DNA of 39,834 nt from an uncultured Acidobacteriia bacterium (GTDB taxonomy: Bacteria; Acidobacteriota; Terriglobia; Bryobacterales; Bryobacteraceae): NCBI GenBank assembly GCA_903929755.1, contig CAIYVZ010000044.1, positions 1-39,834 on the forward strand. Reading direction: 5' to 3'. Below the pieces are notes generated by a model. The model searched no databases and had not been told where the DNA came from. It saw only the letters and a list, made by a program, of their open reading frames with translations. Of this stretch, positions 32,962-39,834 are shown piece after piece (positions within the stretch are counted from its first letter, which is position 1; every line of letters begins with the position of its first letter). Position numbers and translations under genes: made by a program.

Positions 32962-34860
32962 TTAATTCACCGGTTGCACGTCGCCCTGAAACTTCCAGGT
33001 TGCCGTATAGTCTTTCGTCAGTTTCTGTTTCGTCAGGCTGGCGCGGATCATCTCCACGGGGATACGATTCTCGCGCAGCACGGCATCATTAAACTGCTTG
33101 TTGGTTAACTTGCCGGGGCCGACCATCTGGTCATGGAGAGCTTTCAGTTGCATCCCTCCCAGCAAATAAGCTGCCTGATACAGCGGACTGTAGCCTCCAC
33201 CAAACGACCGGCGTACTTCGCCTGCGGCATTGTCCCGTTCAAAGCCGACCTTGTCTACCAGGAAATCGACCGCTTCGGCCGGGGACATCTTGCCCAGGTG
33301 GAAGCTGAGCGAGAAAATGATCCGCGCGCAGCGGTGCATGTGCCAAACCAGGGCTCCCACGCGATCCTCGGGCGTTTTCTGGAACTTCATCTCCCACATC
33401 AGCAGTTCCCAATATAAGGACCAGCCTTCGGTAACGAACGGCGTGCCGCTGATGGGGGTCCGGTACGGCTTGAACCGTGCGCCATAGTAGCCCTGCAGAT
33501 GGTGGCCCGGAATCAGTTCATGGAACACGGTGGCGCGCGACATGGGGATGTTGTTGCCGCGCATGGTCATCATCTTCTGTTCGTACGTCATGGCATTTAC
33601 GGGATACGACACCGAAATCACCTCGCCGCCTGTGAAGAACGGATTCACCAGTTGCCGGTCGGGCGTCATCATGTCCATGCGCCACGTTTCCCGGGCGACG
33701 GGCGGTACGGTAACCAGATCGAATTCATCCAGAAACGCTTCGGCCTCATGCGCCAGGTCGCGGATGACGACTGGCTGCTTGCCGGGCTCCACGTACATGG
33801 TCTTGATCTTTGCTACCGCCTTCTTCCAGTCATCGCCAAGGCCCATCTGGTTCGAAGCCTTTTTCATCTCGGCCTCGCACCAGGCGTACTCTTTATTGGC
33901 GATGGCGATGAGTTGTTCCGGGGTGTAAGGAATCATTTCAAACGCCAGTTCGCTCATAAGACCTTCACGGCCAATGGGGTTCCCCACAATGTCATCGGTG
34001 GAGCCGGGCTTCGCCGCCGCAATCGATGCCTGATAGGCACTCACGCCCGCACTTGCGCCACCCCGCCCGCCGCCGCGCCCTCCGGGAGCCGCCGTCAGCG
34101 CGGCCGCCGCTTCGCCGCCTTCCGTCAGCCCTGCCACGCGAGACCGCAAATAGGTCGCGTAAGAACTGAGGGACGCATCCGCCGTCCGGTAAGTCTCGGC
34201 CGCCCACCAGGTAAACAGAGGGTCGTAACCGTCATAGAAACTAAACCAGGTCCGCAGCGTATTCCGAAGAACATTGGCCTCCATGGCAGCCCTGTTCGCC
34301 ACTACCCGTCGTGTCCGGATGGCTTCGGGCGAGTTCTCCAGCCGCAGCTTCGCGTCCGTTGCGCGCCGGGCGGCTTCAATCTGGGTATTCAGCTCCGTCA
34401 GCGCCTTCGCGGCGACTGAGCCATCCACCTGCCCCATTTTGCGCCGGGCCTCTTCAAGACTGAAAACTGTAGCCGAAAACGGCAGATATGCGGCAGTTTC
34501 CGCCTGCTCCGCGGTTTCGCGATCCAGCGTCCTCAGCTCATGTTCCAGGCCGTTGCGGAACACGATGTAGTCCACTTTCCCGTCCTGGCTCAGGGAATCG
34601 AAATTCTTCGCCGCCAGCGCGCCCTGCGCCGTCTGAAAGAATTTTTTCAACCGCTCACGACGCTCCGGAGACCCGGCCACACTGTAATAACGAAGGATAT
34701 TGCCGCGATCCAGCGTGAAACGCTCAATCAGCGGGCGCAGTTCACTGGTGGAATTATCGGTGTCGGAAAGGTCTGCCGGACCGGTAGCAGTCCACCCCGT
34801 TTGAAGGCAAAAGGATGCGGTAATTAAGACGCCGAGCCCCGTACAAATCTTGCGGTCCAT
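32962..34860 (-). CDS. DUF885 family exported metallopeptidase-like protein
   Basis: A 632-residue protein with a signal-like N-terminus (ICTGLGVLITASFCLQTGW). The metal site HELIPGHHLQGYYG has the HExxxGHH form typical of DUF885, followed by FVTEGWSLYWELLMWE, which supplies the downstream acidic residue. DUF885 proteins are thought to be zinc carboxypeptidase-like enzymes; activity here is inferred. A low-complexity insert (GGRGGGRGGASAG) lies near residue 270. The histidine kinase frame starts right after its stop, so the two are probably coupled. Confidence 0.87.
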   Translation of the reverse strand: MDRKICTGLGVLITASFCLQTGWTATGPADLSDTDNSTSELRPLIERFTLDRGNILRYYSVAGSPERRERLKKFFQTAQGALAAKNFDSLSQDGKVDYIVFRNGLEHELRTLDRETAEQAETAAYLPFSATVFSLEEARRKMGQVDGSVAAKALTELNTQIEAARRATDAKLRLENSPEAIRTRRVVANRAAMEANVLRNTLRTWFSFYDGYDPLFTWWAAETYRTADASLSSYATYLRSRVAGLTEGGEAAAALTAAPGGRGGGRGGASAGVSAYQASIAAAKPGSTDDIVGNPIGREGLMSELAFEMIPYTPEQLIAIANKEYAWCEAEMKKASNQMGLGDDWKKAVAKIKTMYVEPGKQPVVIRDLAHEAEAFLDEFDLVTVPPVARETWRMDMMTPDRQLVNPFFTGGEVISVSYPVNAMTYEQKMMTMRGNNIPMSRATVFHELIPGHHLQGYYGARFKPYRTPISGTPFVTEGWSLYWELLMWEMKFQKTPEDRVGALVWHMHRCARIIFSLSFHLGKMSPAEAVDFLVDKVGFERDNAAGEVRRSFGGGYSPLYQAAYLLGGMQLKALHDQMVGPGKLTNKQFNDAVLRENRIPVEMIRASLTKQKLTKDYTATWKFQGDVQPVN

Positions 34861-34894
34861 GCGTATGAGTGTAGCGGAATCACGCGGCTTCCCG

Positions 34895-37513
34895 TTATTC
34901 CTGCCCGGCCAAAGCCGCAGTTGTCCGGGCGGCCTCGGTGCGGGCGCGTTCGGCGTCGGCGCGCACAGCGGGAATGGTCAGGTAACCTTCGCGGTCCAGT
35001 TGGTCGAAAACCGCAACAGATCGCCGCCAGGCATACGCAGCTTCTCTGGTATCCCCGGTTGCCGCATAGATTGCGGCCAGGCGACCTTCGTGTTCCGCCA
35101 GCGTGATCCGAACCGGGACCACTTTCGCGTCCACTGCCAGCGTTTGCTGGTCCAGCGTGATCGCATGTCGAATGCTCGCCAGTGCGTCGGGAAACCTCTT
35201 GGCCCTGAGCAGAACCTCGGCCTGTTCGCCATAGTTGCCGGCCAGCATTGATCTGGTCCGGGCATCGCGCTCGTCGGCCGCCAGAATGGGCTCGCGGATC
35301 GCTATCGCTGTGTGGAACTCCTGCAGCGCTTCGTCATACCGGCCCAGGCCGCCCAGAGAAACCCCCAAAAAGTGGCGGGTGCTGGCCATGGCGAGGCGAG
35401 TCATTTGGTCTGGCTTCTTTTCTTCCAGCGCCAATTGGATTTTCAGGGCCTGTTGCAGGTCTGTGATCGCATTCTCAGGCCCTTTTTGGCCCCAGCTTCC
35501 CAGCCGGTAATAAAGACCACTCAATTCCCGCTGCGCGTCCAGATCGCCGGGGGCCTGTTCTACCAGCTTCTGCCGCATGGGCAGGGCCTTTCTCAGCCAA
35601 TATTCCGCGTCGGTATCTTGTCCTGCCAGACTCAGGCCATACGACCGGCTCGCGTAGGCCTTCGCTGCCAGCGTCTGATAAGCAACGTTCTCGGGGGCCA
35701 GCTTCAGCAATTCCTCTGCCAGGCTGAGTGCTCGTTTGTCGTGTGCCTGTGCCTCCTTTGCCGTGGAGACGCGAGACGTGATGTTACTGCCAATGAGATA
35801 GCTGGACGCCAGGTCAAATTTCGCTTTGCTGTCGTTCGGAAGCTCGGCAAGAATGCCTTCGCGGATGATCTTTGCCTTCTGCCAGGTCTGCAGTGCCAGG
35901 CCGGATTTCCCCAGGCCGGTCTGCCCGATCCCGGACAGCAGACTCGCGAACCGTTCTTGCGCCAGAGCCAGGGATCGGCGCGTTTCCACATCCTGGCCTG
36001 TATCGCGCGCCAGACCGTTCAGGTAGTCCAGTGACTTCCGCAGCAGCGTTTCGCGCATCGGCATCGAGCCCGGCAGCCGGGAAATATCTTCATGAATGTC
36101 CGCCAGGAAGGTGGTGGCCAGCTTGCGGTCTTCGTCAATTCGAACCGAGAGTTTTCGGGCCTGCCAAAGTGCAGCCACTGTAGAAATGCAAAGCAGAACA
36201 GTCAGCACCGCCCCTGTTCCCACGCCCAGTTTGTGTCGCCGGACAAACTTGTCGGTCCGGTACGCGAACGTGTCACCCGCGGCCAGCACAGTCCGGCCAT
36301 CCAGGAAACGTTGCAGGTCTTCACTGAACTTGTCTACCGAAAGGTAGCGGCGCTCCGGCTCTTTTCTCAGCGACAGGGCGAGGATGTTCTCCAGGTCACC
36401 ACCAAGCTGCTTTTTCAGACCCTCCGGCGTTGTCCCGCGATTTCGTGCGATCTCCTGCAGCTCCTCAGGCGTCCTGGGCCCAAACGAAAACGCTTCCGTT
36501 GCGCGCAGAGGGTCCCGGTCGCAGATGACGTGCGTTGCGTTGTCCCAATTGACTGAATCCACACGGTAAGGTCGGAATCCGGTCAGCAGCCGGAACAGCA
36601 CCACGCCGAGGGAGTACACATCGGTGGCGACTCCGATATTTCCGCCCCGAATCTGTTCCGGACTGCACCAGGCCGGAGTCCCCATGCGCTCCGTCGTCAT
36701 GGTGAGGTCTTCGGAATCGGCGTTGGAATCCAGGCCCGAGCCTCCGCTGATCGGTTCCAAGATCTTGGCAATGCCAAAATCCAGCAGCTTTGGCGTGCCG
36801 TCCGCCGTCACCAGAATGTTGTCCGGCTTCAGGTCCCGGTGGATTACCAGGTTGCGGTGCGCACACGAAACGGCGTCGCAGACCTTACGGAAAATCGCCA
36901 GGCGCTCCCGAACGGAGAGCTTTCCGGCGTCACAATAGCGCGTTAGGGCCTGCCCCGCCACAAACTCCATTACCAGATACGGCAAACCCGCAGCAGTGGT
37001 ACCGCCATCCAGCAGGCGCGCGATATTCGGGTGTTCCAGTCGCGCCAGAATCTGCCGTTCGCGCCGGAATCGGTCCAGAAGCATCCGCGAATGAATGCCG
37101 CGGGTCAATATCTTGACCGCCACTTCAATCTGGAACTCGCCATCGGCCCGCACGGCCCGGTAGACCGTGCCCATACCGCCCCGGCCAATCTCTTCCACAA
37201 TCTGCCACGGCCCCACACTCAGGCCATTCAGTTCTTCCTGGACCACGGAGACTACCGAGCTCCGGACGACCGAAGTTACCGATTCCATGCCCTGGGTATC
37301 GGCTTCCAGCAGCGCATCCACTTCACGCCGTAACTCCGCGTGGTCGCCACATGCCGACGCGAGGTACCGCTCCCGGTTCTCGCCCGAACGGTCAACCGCT
37401 TGAAGAAATATCTCCTCAATGCGTTTCCACAACATCGTGTCGTGGACCGCCGGGGGCGTTTCTGGGTGTCCGTCAATTTGAAGGGGAGATTCGCCCACGT
37501 GGATAGAACTCAA
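34895..37513 (-). CDS. Ser/Thr protein kinase with transmembrane helix and C-terminal TPR-like region
   Basis: A protein of up to 872 residues. The kinase domain (about 102-385) has the glycine loop IGRGGMGTVY, Lys134 in VAVKIL, HRDLKPDN (225-232) and DFG (245-247). A transmembrane helix follows near 445-465 (LGVGTGAVLTVLLCISTVAA), then helical repeats resembling TPRs to the end. The start is uncertain: TTG 37513 is the longest form, while ATG 37435 (residue 27) fits N-termini of similar kinases, which open with a WKRIEEIFLQA-type helix. It probably phosphorylates proteins in response to a signal sensed through the repeats; partners unknown. Confidence 0.9.
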   Translation of the reverse strand: MSSIHVGESPLQIDGHPETPPAVHDTMLWKRIEEIFLQAVDRSGENRERYLASACGDHAELRREVDALLEADTQGMESVTSVVRSSVVSVVQEELNGLSVGPWQIVEEIGRGGMGTVYRAVRADGEFQIEVAVKILTRGIHSRMLLDRFRRERQILARLEHPNIARLLDGGTTAAGLPYLVMEFVAGQALTRYCDAGKLSVRERLAIFRKVCDAVSCAHRNLVIHRDLKPDNILVTADGTPKLLDFGIAKILEPISGGSGLDSNADSEDLTMTTERMGTPAWCSPEQIRGGNIGVATDVYSLGVVLFRLLTGFRPYRVDSVNWDNATHVICDRDPLRATEAFSFGPRTPEELQEIARNRGTTPEGLKKQLGGDLENILALSLRKEPERRYLSVDKFSEDLQRFLDGRTVLAAGDTFAYRTDKFVRRHKLGVGTGAVLTVLLCISTVAALWQARKLSVRIDEDRKLATTFLADIHEDISRLPGSMPMRETLLRKSLDYLNGLARDTGQDVETRRSLALAQERFASLLSGIGQTGLGKSGLALQTWQKAKIIREGILAELPNDSKAKFDLASSYLIGSNITSRVSTAKEAQAHDKRALSLAEELLKLAPENVAYQTLAAKAYASRSYGLSLAGQDTDAEYWLRKALPMRQKLVEQAPGDLDAQRELSGLYYRLGSWGQKGPENAITDLQQALKIQLALEEKKPDQMTRLAMASTRHFLGVSLGGLGRYDEALQEFHTAIAIREPILAADERDARTRSMLAGNYGEQAEVLLRAKRFPDALASIRHAITLDQQTLAVDAKVVPVRITLAEHEGRLAAIYAATGDTREAAYAWRRSVAVFDQLDREGYLTIPAVRADAERARTEAARTTAALAGQE

Positions 37514-37577
37514 GCCATTCTACCCCGTTTTAGCGCCCGTTTCAGGGCCAACAACCGATCGCGGAAACCCAATTTGC

Positions 37578-37595
37578 TATTCTTGATAGAGAATA
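37578..37595. promoter_or_regulatory. Palindrome upstream of the nitrite/sulfite reductase gene
   Basis: TATTCT-TGATAG-AGAATA is a perfect inverted repeat with 6-bp arms, lying 10 bp before the GTG start and just ahead of the GGAG ribosome site. Its position suits an operator for a dimeric repressor, possibly responding to nitrogen or sulfur status. The regulator is unknown. Confidence 0.5.
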
Positions 37596-37605
37596 CGGAG
37601 ATTGT

Positions 37606-39393
37606 GTGACTTACGCTGAAACCACTAGTACCGAACCTCGCAACGAATTTAATCAGCACCACGACAGTGTTGTGCGTGAGGAGATCGAAGCGTTTCGTGT
37701 AAAAGCCGGAGAATATTTGTCCGGAGCCATCACGGAAGACGACTTCCGCGGCTACCGCCTCCGTTTCGGTTGCTATGGCCAGCGCCAGGCCGGTGTCCAG
37801 ATGATGCGCACCAAGGTCCCGGGCGGCATGCTCACCGCCGCCCAGATGGACCGCCTCGCCGACGTCTCCGACTTCTGCGCCGAGGGTAAAGGCCACCTCA
37901 CTACCCGCCAGAACATGCAGTTTCACTTCGTGCCGCTCGAGAAGTTCGCCGATGCGATGCACATGCTGCATGACGTGGGAATGACCTCGCGGGAAGCCTG
38001 CTTCAACACCGTCCGCAACGTCACCGCCTGCCCGTACGCCGGCATTACGCCGCATGAAGTCTTCGACGTTCGACCCTACTCGCAGCTCGTCGCTTACGCG
38101 TTCCTCCGCCAGAGCCTGACCGATGCGATGCCCCGCAAGTTCAAAATCGCCTTCGACGGTTGCACCAATTCCGACTGCACCATCGCTGCCATCCACGATT
38201 TCGGCGCCAAGGCCGTGATGCAGGATGGCGTCCGTGGCTTCCGCACCGTGGTCGCCGGTGGCCTGGGACCGCTGCCCGTGGAAGCGCGGGTTCTGGACGA
38301 ATTCCTCCCCGTTGACAAGATTGTGCAGCGAGTGGAGGCCGTCCTCCGCGTCTTCAATCAGTACGGCAACCGCAAGAACCGCAACATGGCACGCCTCAAG
38401 TTCGTGATGCGCGAACGTGGTTTCGACTGGCTCAAGGAAGCCATCGACAAGGAATACGCCGACATCCTCGCCAACGGCGGCATCCCGGTTCCGACGGAAG
38501 TTCCGGAAGGTTTCGGCGGCTACACCAGCAAGCCCATCGCGCTCGGCCAGGGTGCGCAACTGCCCGTGGTCAACAACGGCACTTCCGGCGACAAGGCGTA
38601 TGACCGCTGGCTCGAATCCAGCGTCCGCGAACAGAAGCAGACCGGCTACGCGATGGTTACGGTCAAGATACAGCAGGGCAACATGGTGTCCAGCCAAATG
38701 CGCGAGATGGCGAAAATCGCCCGCGAAGCTGGCGATAGCTGCCTGCGCGTAACTGTGGAGCAGAACCTGGTCCTTGGCTTCGTTCCGCTCGCGTTCCTGC
38801 CCCGTGTCTATGCCGCGCTGAAAGAAATCGGCCTCGGCGAGGCGGGCGCTCGTGAAATTCAGGACGTGGTAACGTGCCCCGGCGCCTACTCCTGCAATCT
38901 GGCGCTCACCAAGTCAATGAACCTCGGCTACGCGCTGGAAGATCTGGTTCGCGGCTACGACGATCCCAGCCTTCGCGATCTGCAGATTAATGTAAGCGGT
39001 TGCCCAAACTCCTGCGGCCAGCACTGGACCGCCGAAGTTGGCTTCTATGGCAATGCCCGCAAGATTGAAGGCAAGGAAGTTCCGCACTACCAGATGCTGC
39101 TCGGCGGCGGTTATGACGAAACCGGTGTGATGCGCTTCGGTCTGCAGGTGATGAGCCTCCCGGCCCGCCTCGCGACCGTGGCTCTGGGCCGTGTTCTGGA
39201 GCACTACAAGGTCAACCACATTCAGGGTGAAACCTTCCGTACCTACGTCCTGCGCCACAAGATCGAGTTCTTTAAGAAAGAACTACTGGCCGATCTGGCC
39301 AAGCCGGTGAACCTCGACGCCGACATGCTGAAGGACTGGGGCGACGACACCAACTTCTCCCTGCAGCTTGGCCGCGGCGAGTGCGCCGCGTAA
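37606..39393 (+). CDS. Ferredoxin-type nitrite/sulfite reductase (siroheme, 4Fe-4S)
   Basis: A 595-residue assimilatory reductase that takes six electrons to reduce nitrite to ammonia or sulfite to sulfide. The cluster and siroheme site is complete: Cys424 and Cys430 in TCPGAYSCNLALTKS, Cys466 and Cys470 in SGCPNSCGQHW. The duplicated ferrodoxin-like and reductase halves are visible (LTTRQNMQFHFVPLE; RVTVEQNLVLGFVP). The start is GTG 37606, behind GGAG. Sequence alone does not separate nitrite from sulfite specificity. It is divergent from the kinase gene, with its own terminator. Confidence 0.92.
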   Translation: MTYAETTSTEPRNEFNQHHDSVVREEIEAFRVKAGEYLSGAITEDDFRGYRLRFGCYGQRQAGVQMMRTKVPGGMLTAAQMDRLADVSDFCAEGKGHLTTRQNMQFHFVPLEKFADAMHMLHDVGMTSREACFNTVRNVTACPYAGITPHEVFDVRPYSQLVAYAFLRQSLTDAMPRKFKIAFDGCTNSDCTIAAIHDFGAKAVMQDGVRGFRTVVAGGLGPLPVEARVLDEFLPVDKIVQRVEAVLRVFNQYGNRKNRNMARLKFVMRERGFDWLKEAIDKEYADILANGGIPVPTEVPEGFGGYTSKPIALGQGAQLPVVNNGTSGDKAYDRWLESSVREQKQTGYAMVTVKIQQGNMVSSQMREMAKIAREAGDSCLRVTVEQNLVLGFVPLAFLPRVYAALKEIGLGEAGAREIQDVVTCPGAYSCNLALTKSMNLGYALEDLVRGYDDPSLRDLQINVSGCPNSCGQHWTAEVGFYGNARKIEGKEVPHYQMLLGGGYDETGVMRFGLQVMSLPARLATVALGRVLEHYKVNHIQGETFRTYVLRHKIEFFKKELLADLAKPVNLDADMLKDWGDDTNFSLQLGRGECAA

Positions 39394-39422
39394 ACCGCGC
39401 AACAAAACGAACCCAAACAGAG

Positions 39423-39450
39423 AGCGCGCCGCTAATCCGGCGCGCTTTTT
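39423..39450 (+). terminator. Rho-independent terminator after the nitrite/sulfite reductase gene
   Basis: AGCGCGCCG (39423-39431) pairs perfectly with CGGCGCGCT (39438-39446) around CTAATC, and the last arm runs into TTTTT. It begins 29 bp after the stop codon. Confidence 0.93.
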
Positions 39451-39593
39451 CTATTGCCACCGGCAAAAAGGTAATACCTCTTGTTTGTTGGTGGTGCAAT
39501 AGCGGGAAGGTGTATATCCCGGTATTCTGAGGGTTCTACTCCGGGCTTGCAGAGGCGAAGTTTGCAGGAGCTTCCGGACTCCATCAATGCAAA
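39451..39593. other. Non-coding stretch between two terminators
   Basis: I see no credible reading frame, RNA gene or repeat here. It lies between the plus-strand terminator of the reductase gene and the minus-strand terminator at 39594. Confidence 0.4.
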
Positions 39594-39616
39594 ACCCCGC
39601 CATTTCGGGGCGGGGT
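39594..39616 (-). terminator. Minus-strand rho-independent terminator
   Basis: ACCCCGCC (39594-39601) pairs with GGCGGGGT (39609-39616) around ATTTCGG. On the minus strand the stem runs into a T-run (GGGGTTTTGC). It suggests a minus-strand gene ending just to the right. Confidence 0.75.
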
Positions 39617-39703
39617 CTGCAAATCTACTGGAGTAGAAAGGGGGGACTTGGCCAGTGTCGCAGTCAGTAGTCGATCTTATCCGGGGACAAATAGTCCGTT
39701 GAA

Positions 39704-39834
39704 CTAAGCCGCGAGCGGCAGTCTGAGGAACTGTTGGTCTTCGGACTCCGCTTCGGCAGGCGGCGGTTCGCGCTGCGAACTACCTGTGTTTTGATCGGTG
39801 ACGGAGGTTTCACCGATGTCCACACTGAGACAGC
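39704..39834 (-). CDS. Possible C-terminal end of a minus-strand gene (partial)
   Basis: A minus-strand frame enters from the right edge and stops at TAG 39704-39706. It gives about 43 residues with a polar, proline- and glutamate-rich tail (SSQREPPPAEAESEDQQFLR) ending LPLAA. The terminator at 39594-39616 lies downstream in the right orientation, which supports a gene ending here. No family is recognised, and another minus-strand frame is also open, so this is tentative. Confidence 0.35.
   Translation of the reverse strand, partial: CLSVDIGETSVTDQNTGSSQREPPPAEAESEDQQFLRLPLAA

Noticed and set aside
33499-34419. Plus-strand open frame of 306 codons
   Set aside because: It is antisense to the DUF885 gene, with low-complexity Arg-rich translation.
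31461-37513. Two-component system pairing for the histidine kinase
   Set aside because: The neighbours are a DUF885 gene and a Ser/Thr kinase; no receiver-domain protein occurs in the window, so the partner must be elsewhere.
37510-38697. Long minus-strand open frame (395 codons)
   Set aside because: It is antisense to the nitrite/sulfite reductase gene, whose cofactor-binding cysteines are complete; the antisense text looks random and Val/Glu-rich.
39451-39593. Possible small RNA or riboswitch after the reductase terminator
   Set aside because: No stable conserved-looking fold was recognised apart from the flanking terminators.
1-39834. CRISPR array, prophage or defence island
   Set aside because: No regularly spaced repeats, phage structural genes, integrase or restriction genes are visible. 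The only mobile-element trace is the IS end at the left edge, and the only toxin-antitoxin genes are the degraded higBA pair.

Overview
The window looks like a piece of an Acidobacteriota chromosome, most likely from the Bryobacterales/Solibacter side. This is an inference from gene content: a very large TonB-dependent receptor with an N-terminal carboxypeptidase-regulatory domain, a DUF1549/DUF1553 plus DUF1501 pair, a Tat-type sulfatase, a Ser/Thr kinase with a TPR-like tail, a DUF885 metallopeptidase-like protein, several exported heme-c proteins and GC-rich codon use. No rRNA gene or other phylogenetic marker is present to settle it.

Layout. 1-1600: a scarred left edge, with the 3' end of an IS66-type transposase abutting a truncated glycerol-dehydrogenase-like gene, then a higA antitoxin with a broken higB toxin, then a DinB-like gene. 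1618-5112: exported type-B carboxylesterase (-), then an extradiol-dioxygenase-like VOC protein and a small exported barrel-like protein (+). 5140-8067: a two-gene unit (-) with a heme-c/beta-barrel fusion and a pentaheme cytochrome, followed by a decayed 3' fragment of a paralogue of the 4318-5112 gene. 8071-12930 (+): DUF2252 protein, ABC ATPase and membrane partner, beta-carbonic anhydrase, and an uncharacterised membrane protein with an internal 99-residue-offset repeat. 13006-17766 (-): TonB-dependent receptor with terminator, preceded by a HisC-like aminotransferase with a Tat-like leader. 18037-20725 (-): P5C dehydrogenase translationally coupled to an MBL-fold hydrolase, and a YtxH protein; a DUF2007-like gene (+) follows.

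21013-26254: DUF1553/DUF1501 pair (-) divergent from a Tat-type sulfatase (+). 26256-28606: a shared bidirectional terminator, an exported tandem RidA protein (-), and a divergent heme-c/copper-monooxygenase fusion (+) whose start lies only 29 bp from the preferred RidA start. 28618-31393: CoA-transferase and an unfamiliar exported CxxCH protein (-), then tRNA-Thr(TGT). 31461-37513 (-): sensor histidine kinase (probable CTG start) coupled to a DUF885 gene, then a Ser/Thr kinase. 37606-39393 (+): ferredoxin-type nitrite/sulfite reductase with a perfect palindrome just upstream and a strong terminator. The right edge holds a minus-strand terminator and probably the 3' end of another minus-strand gene.

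Themes. Much of the content is exported redox and degradative chemistry: at least five proteins carry CxxCH motifs, alongside the sulfatase, the carboxylesterase and the TonB receptor. No defence island, CRISPR array or prophage is visible. The best candidates for something poorly described are the cytochrome/heme-barrel pair, the repeat membrane protein after the carbonic anhydrase, the exported HisC-like and RidA proteins, and the heme-c/copper-monooxygenase fusion.
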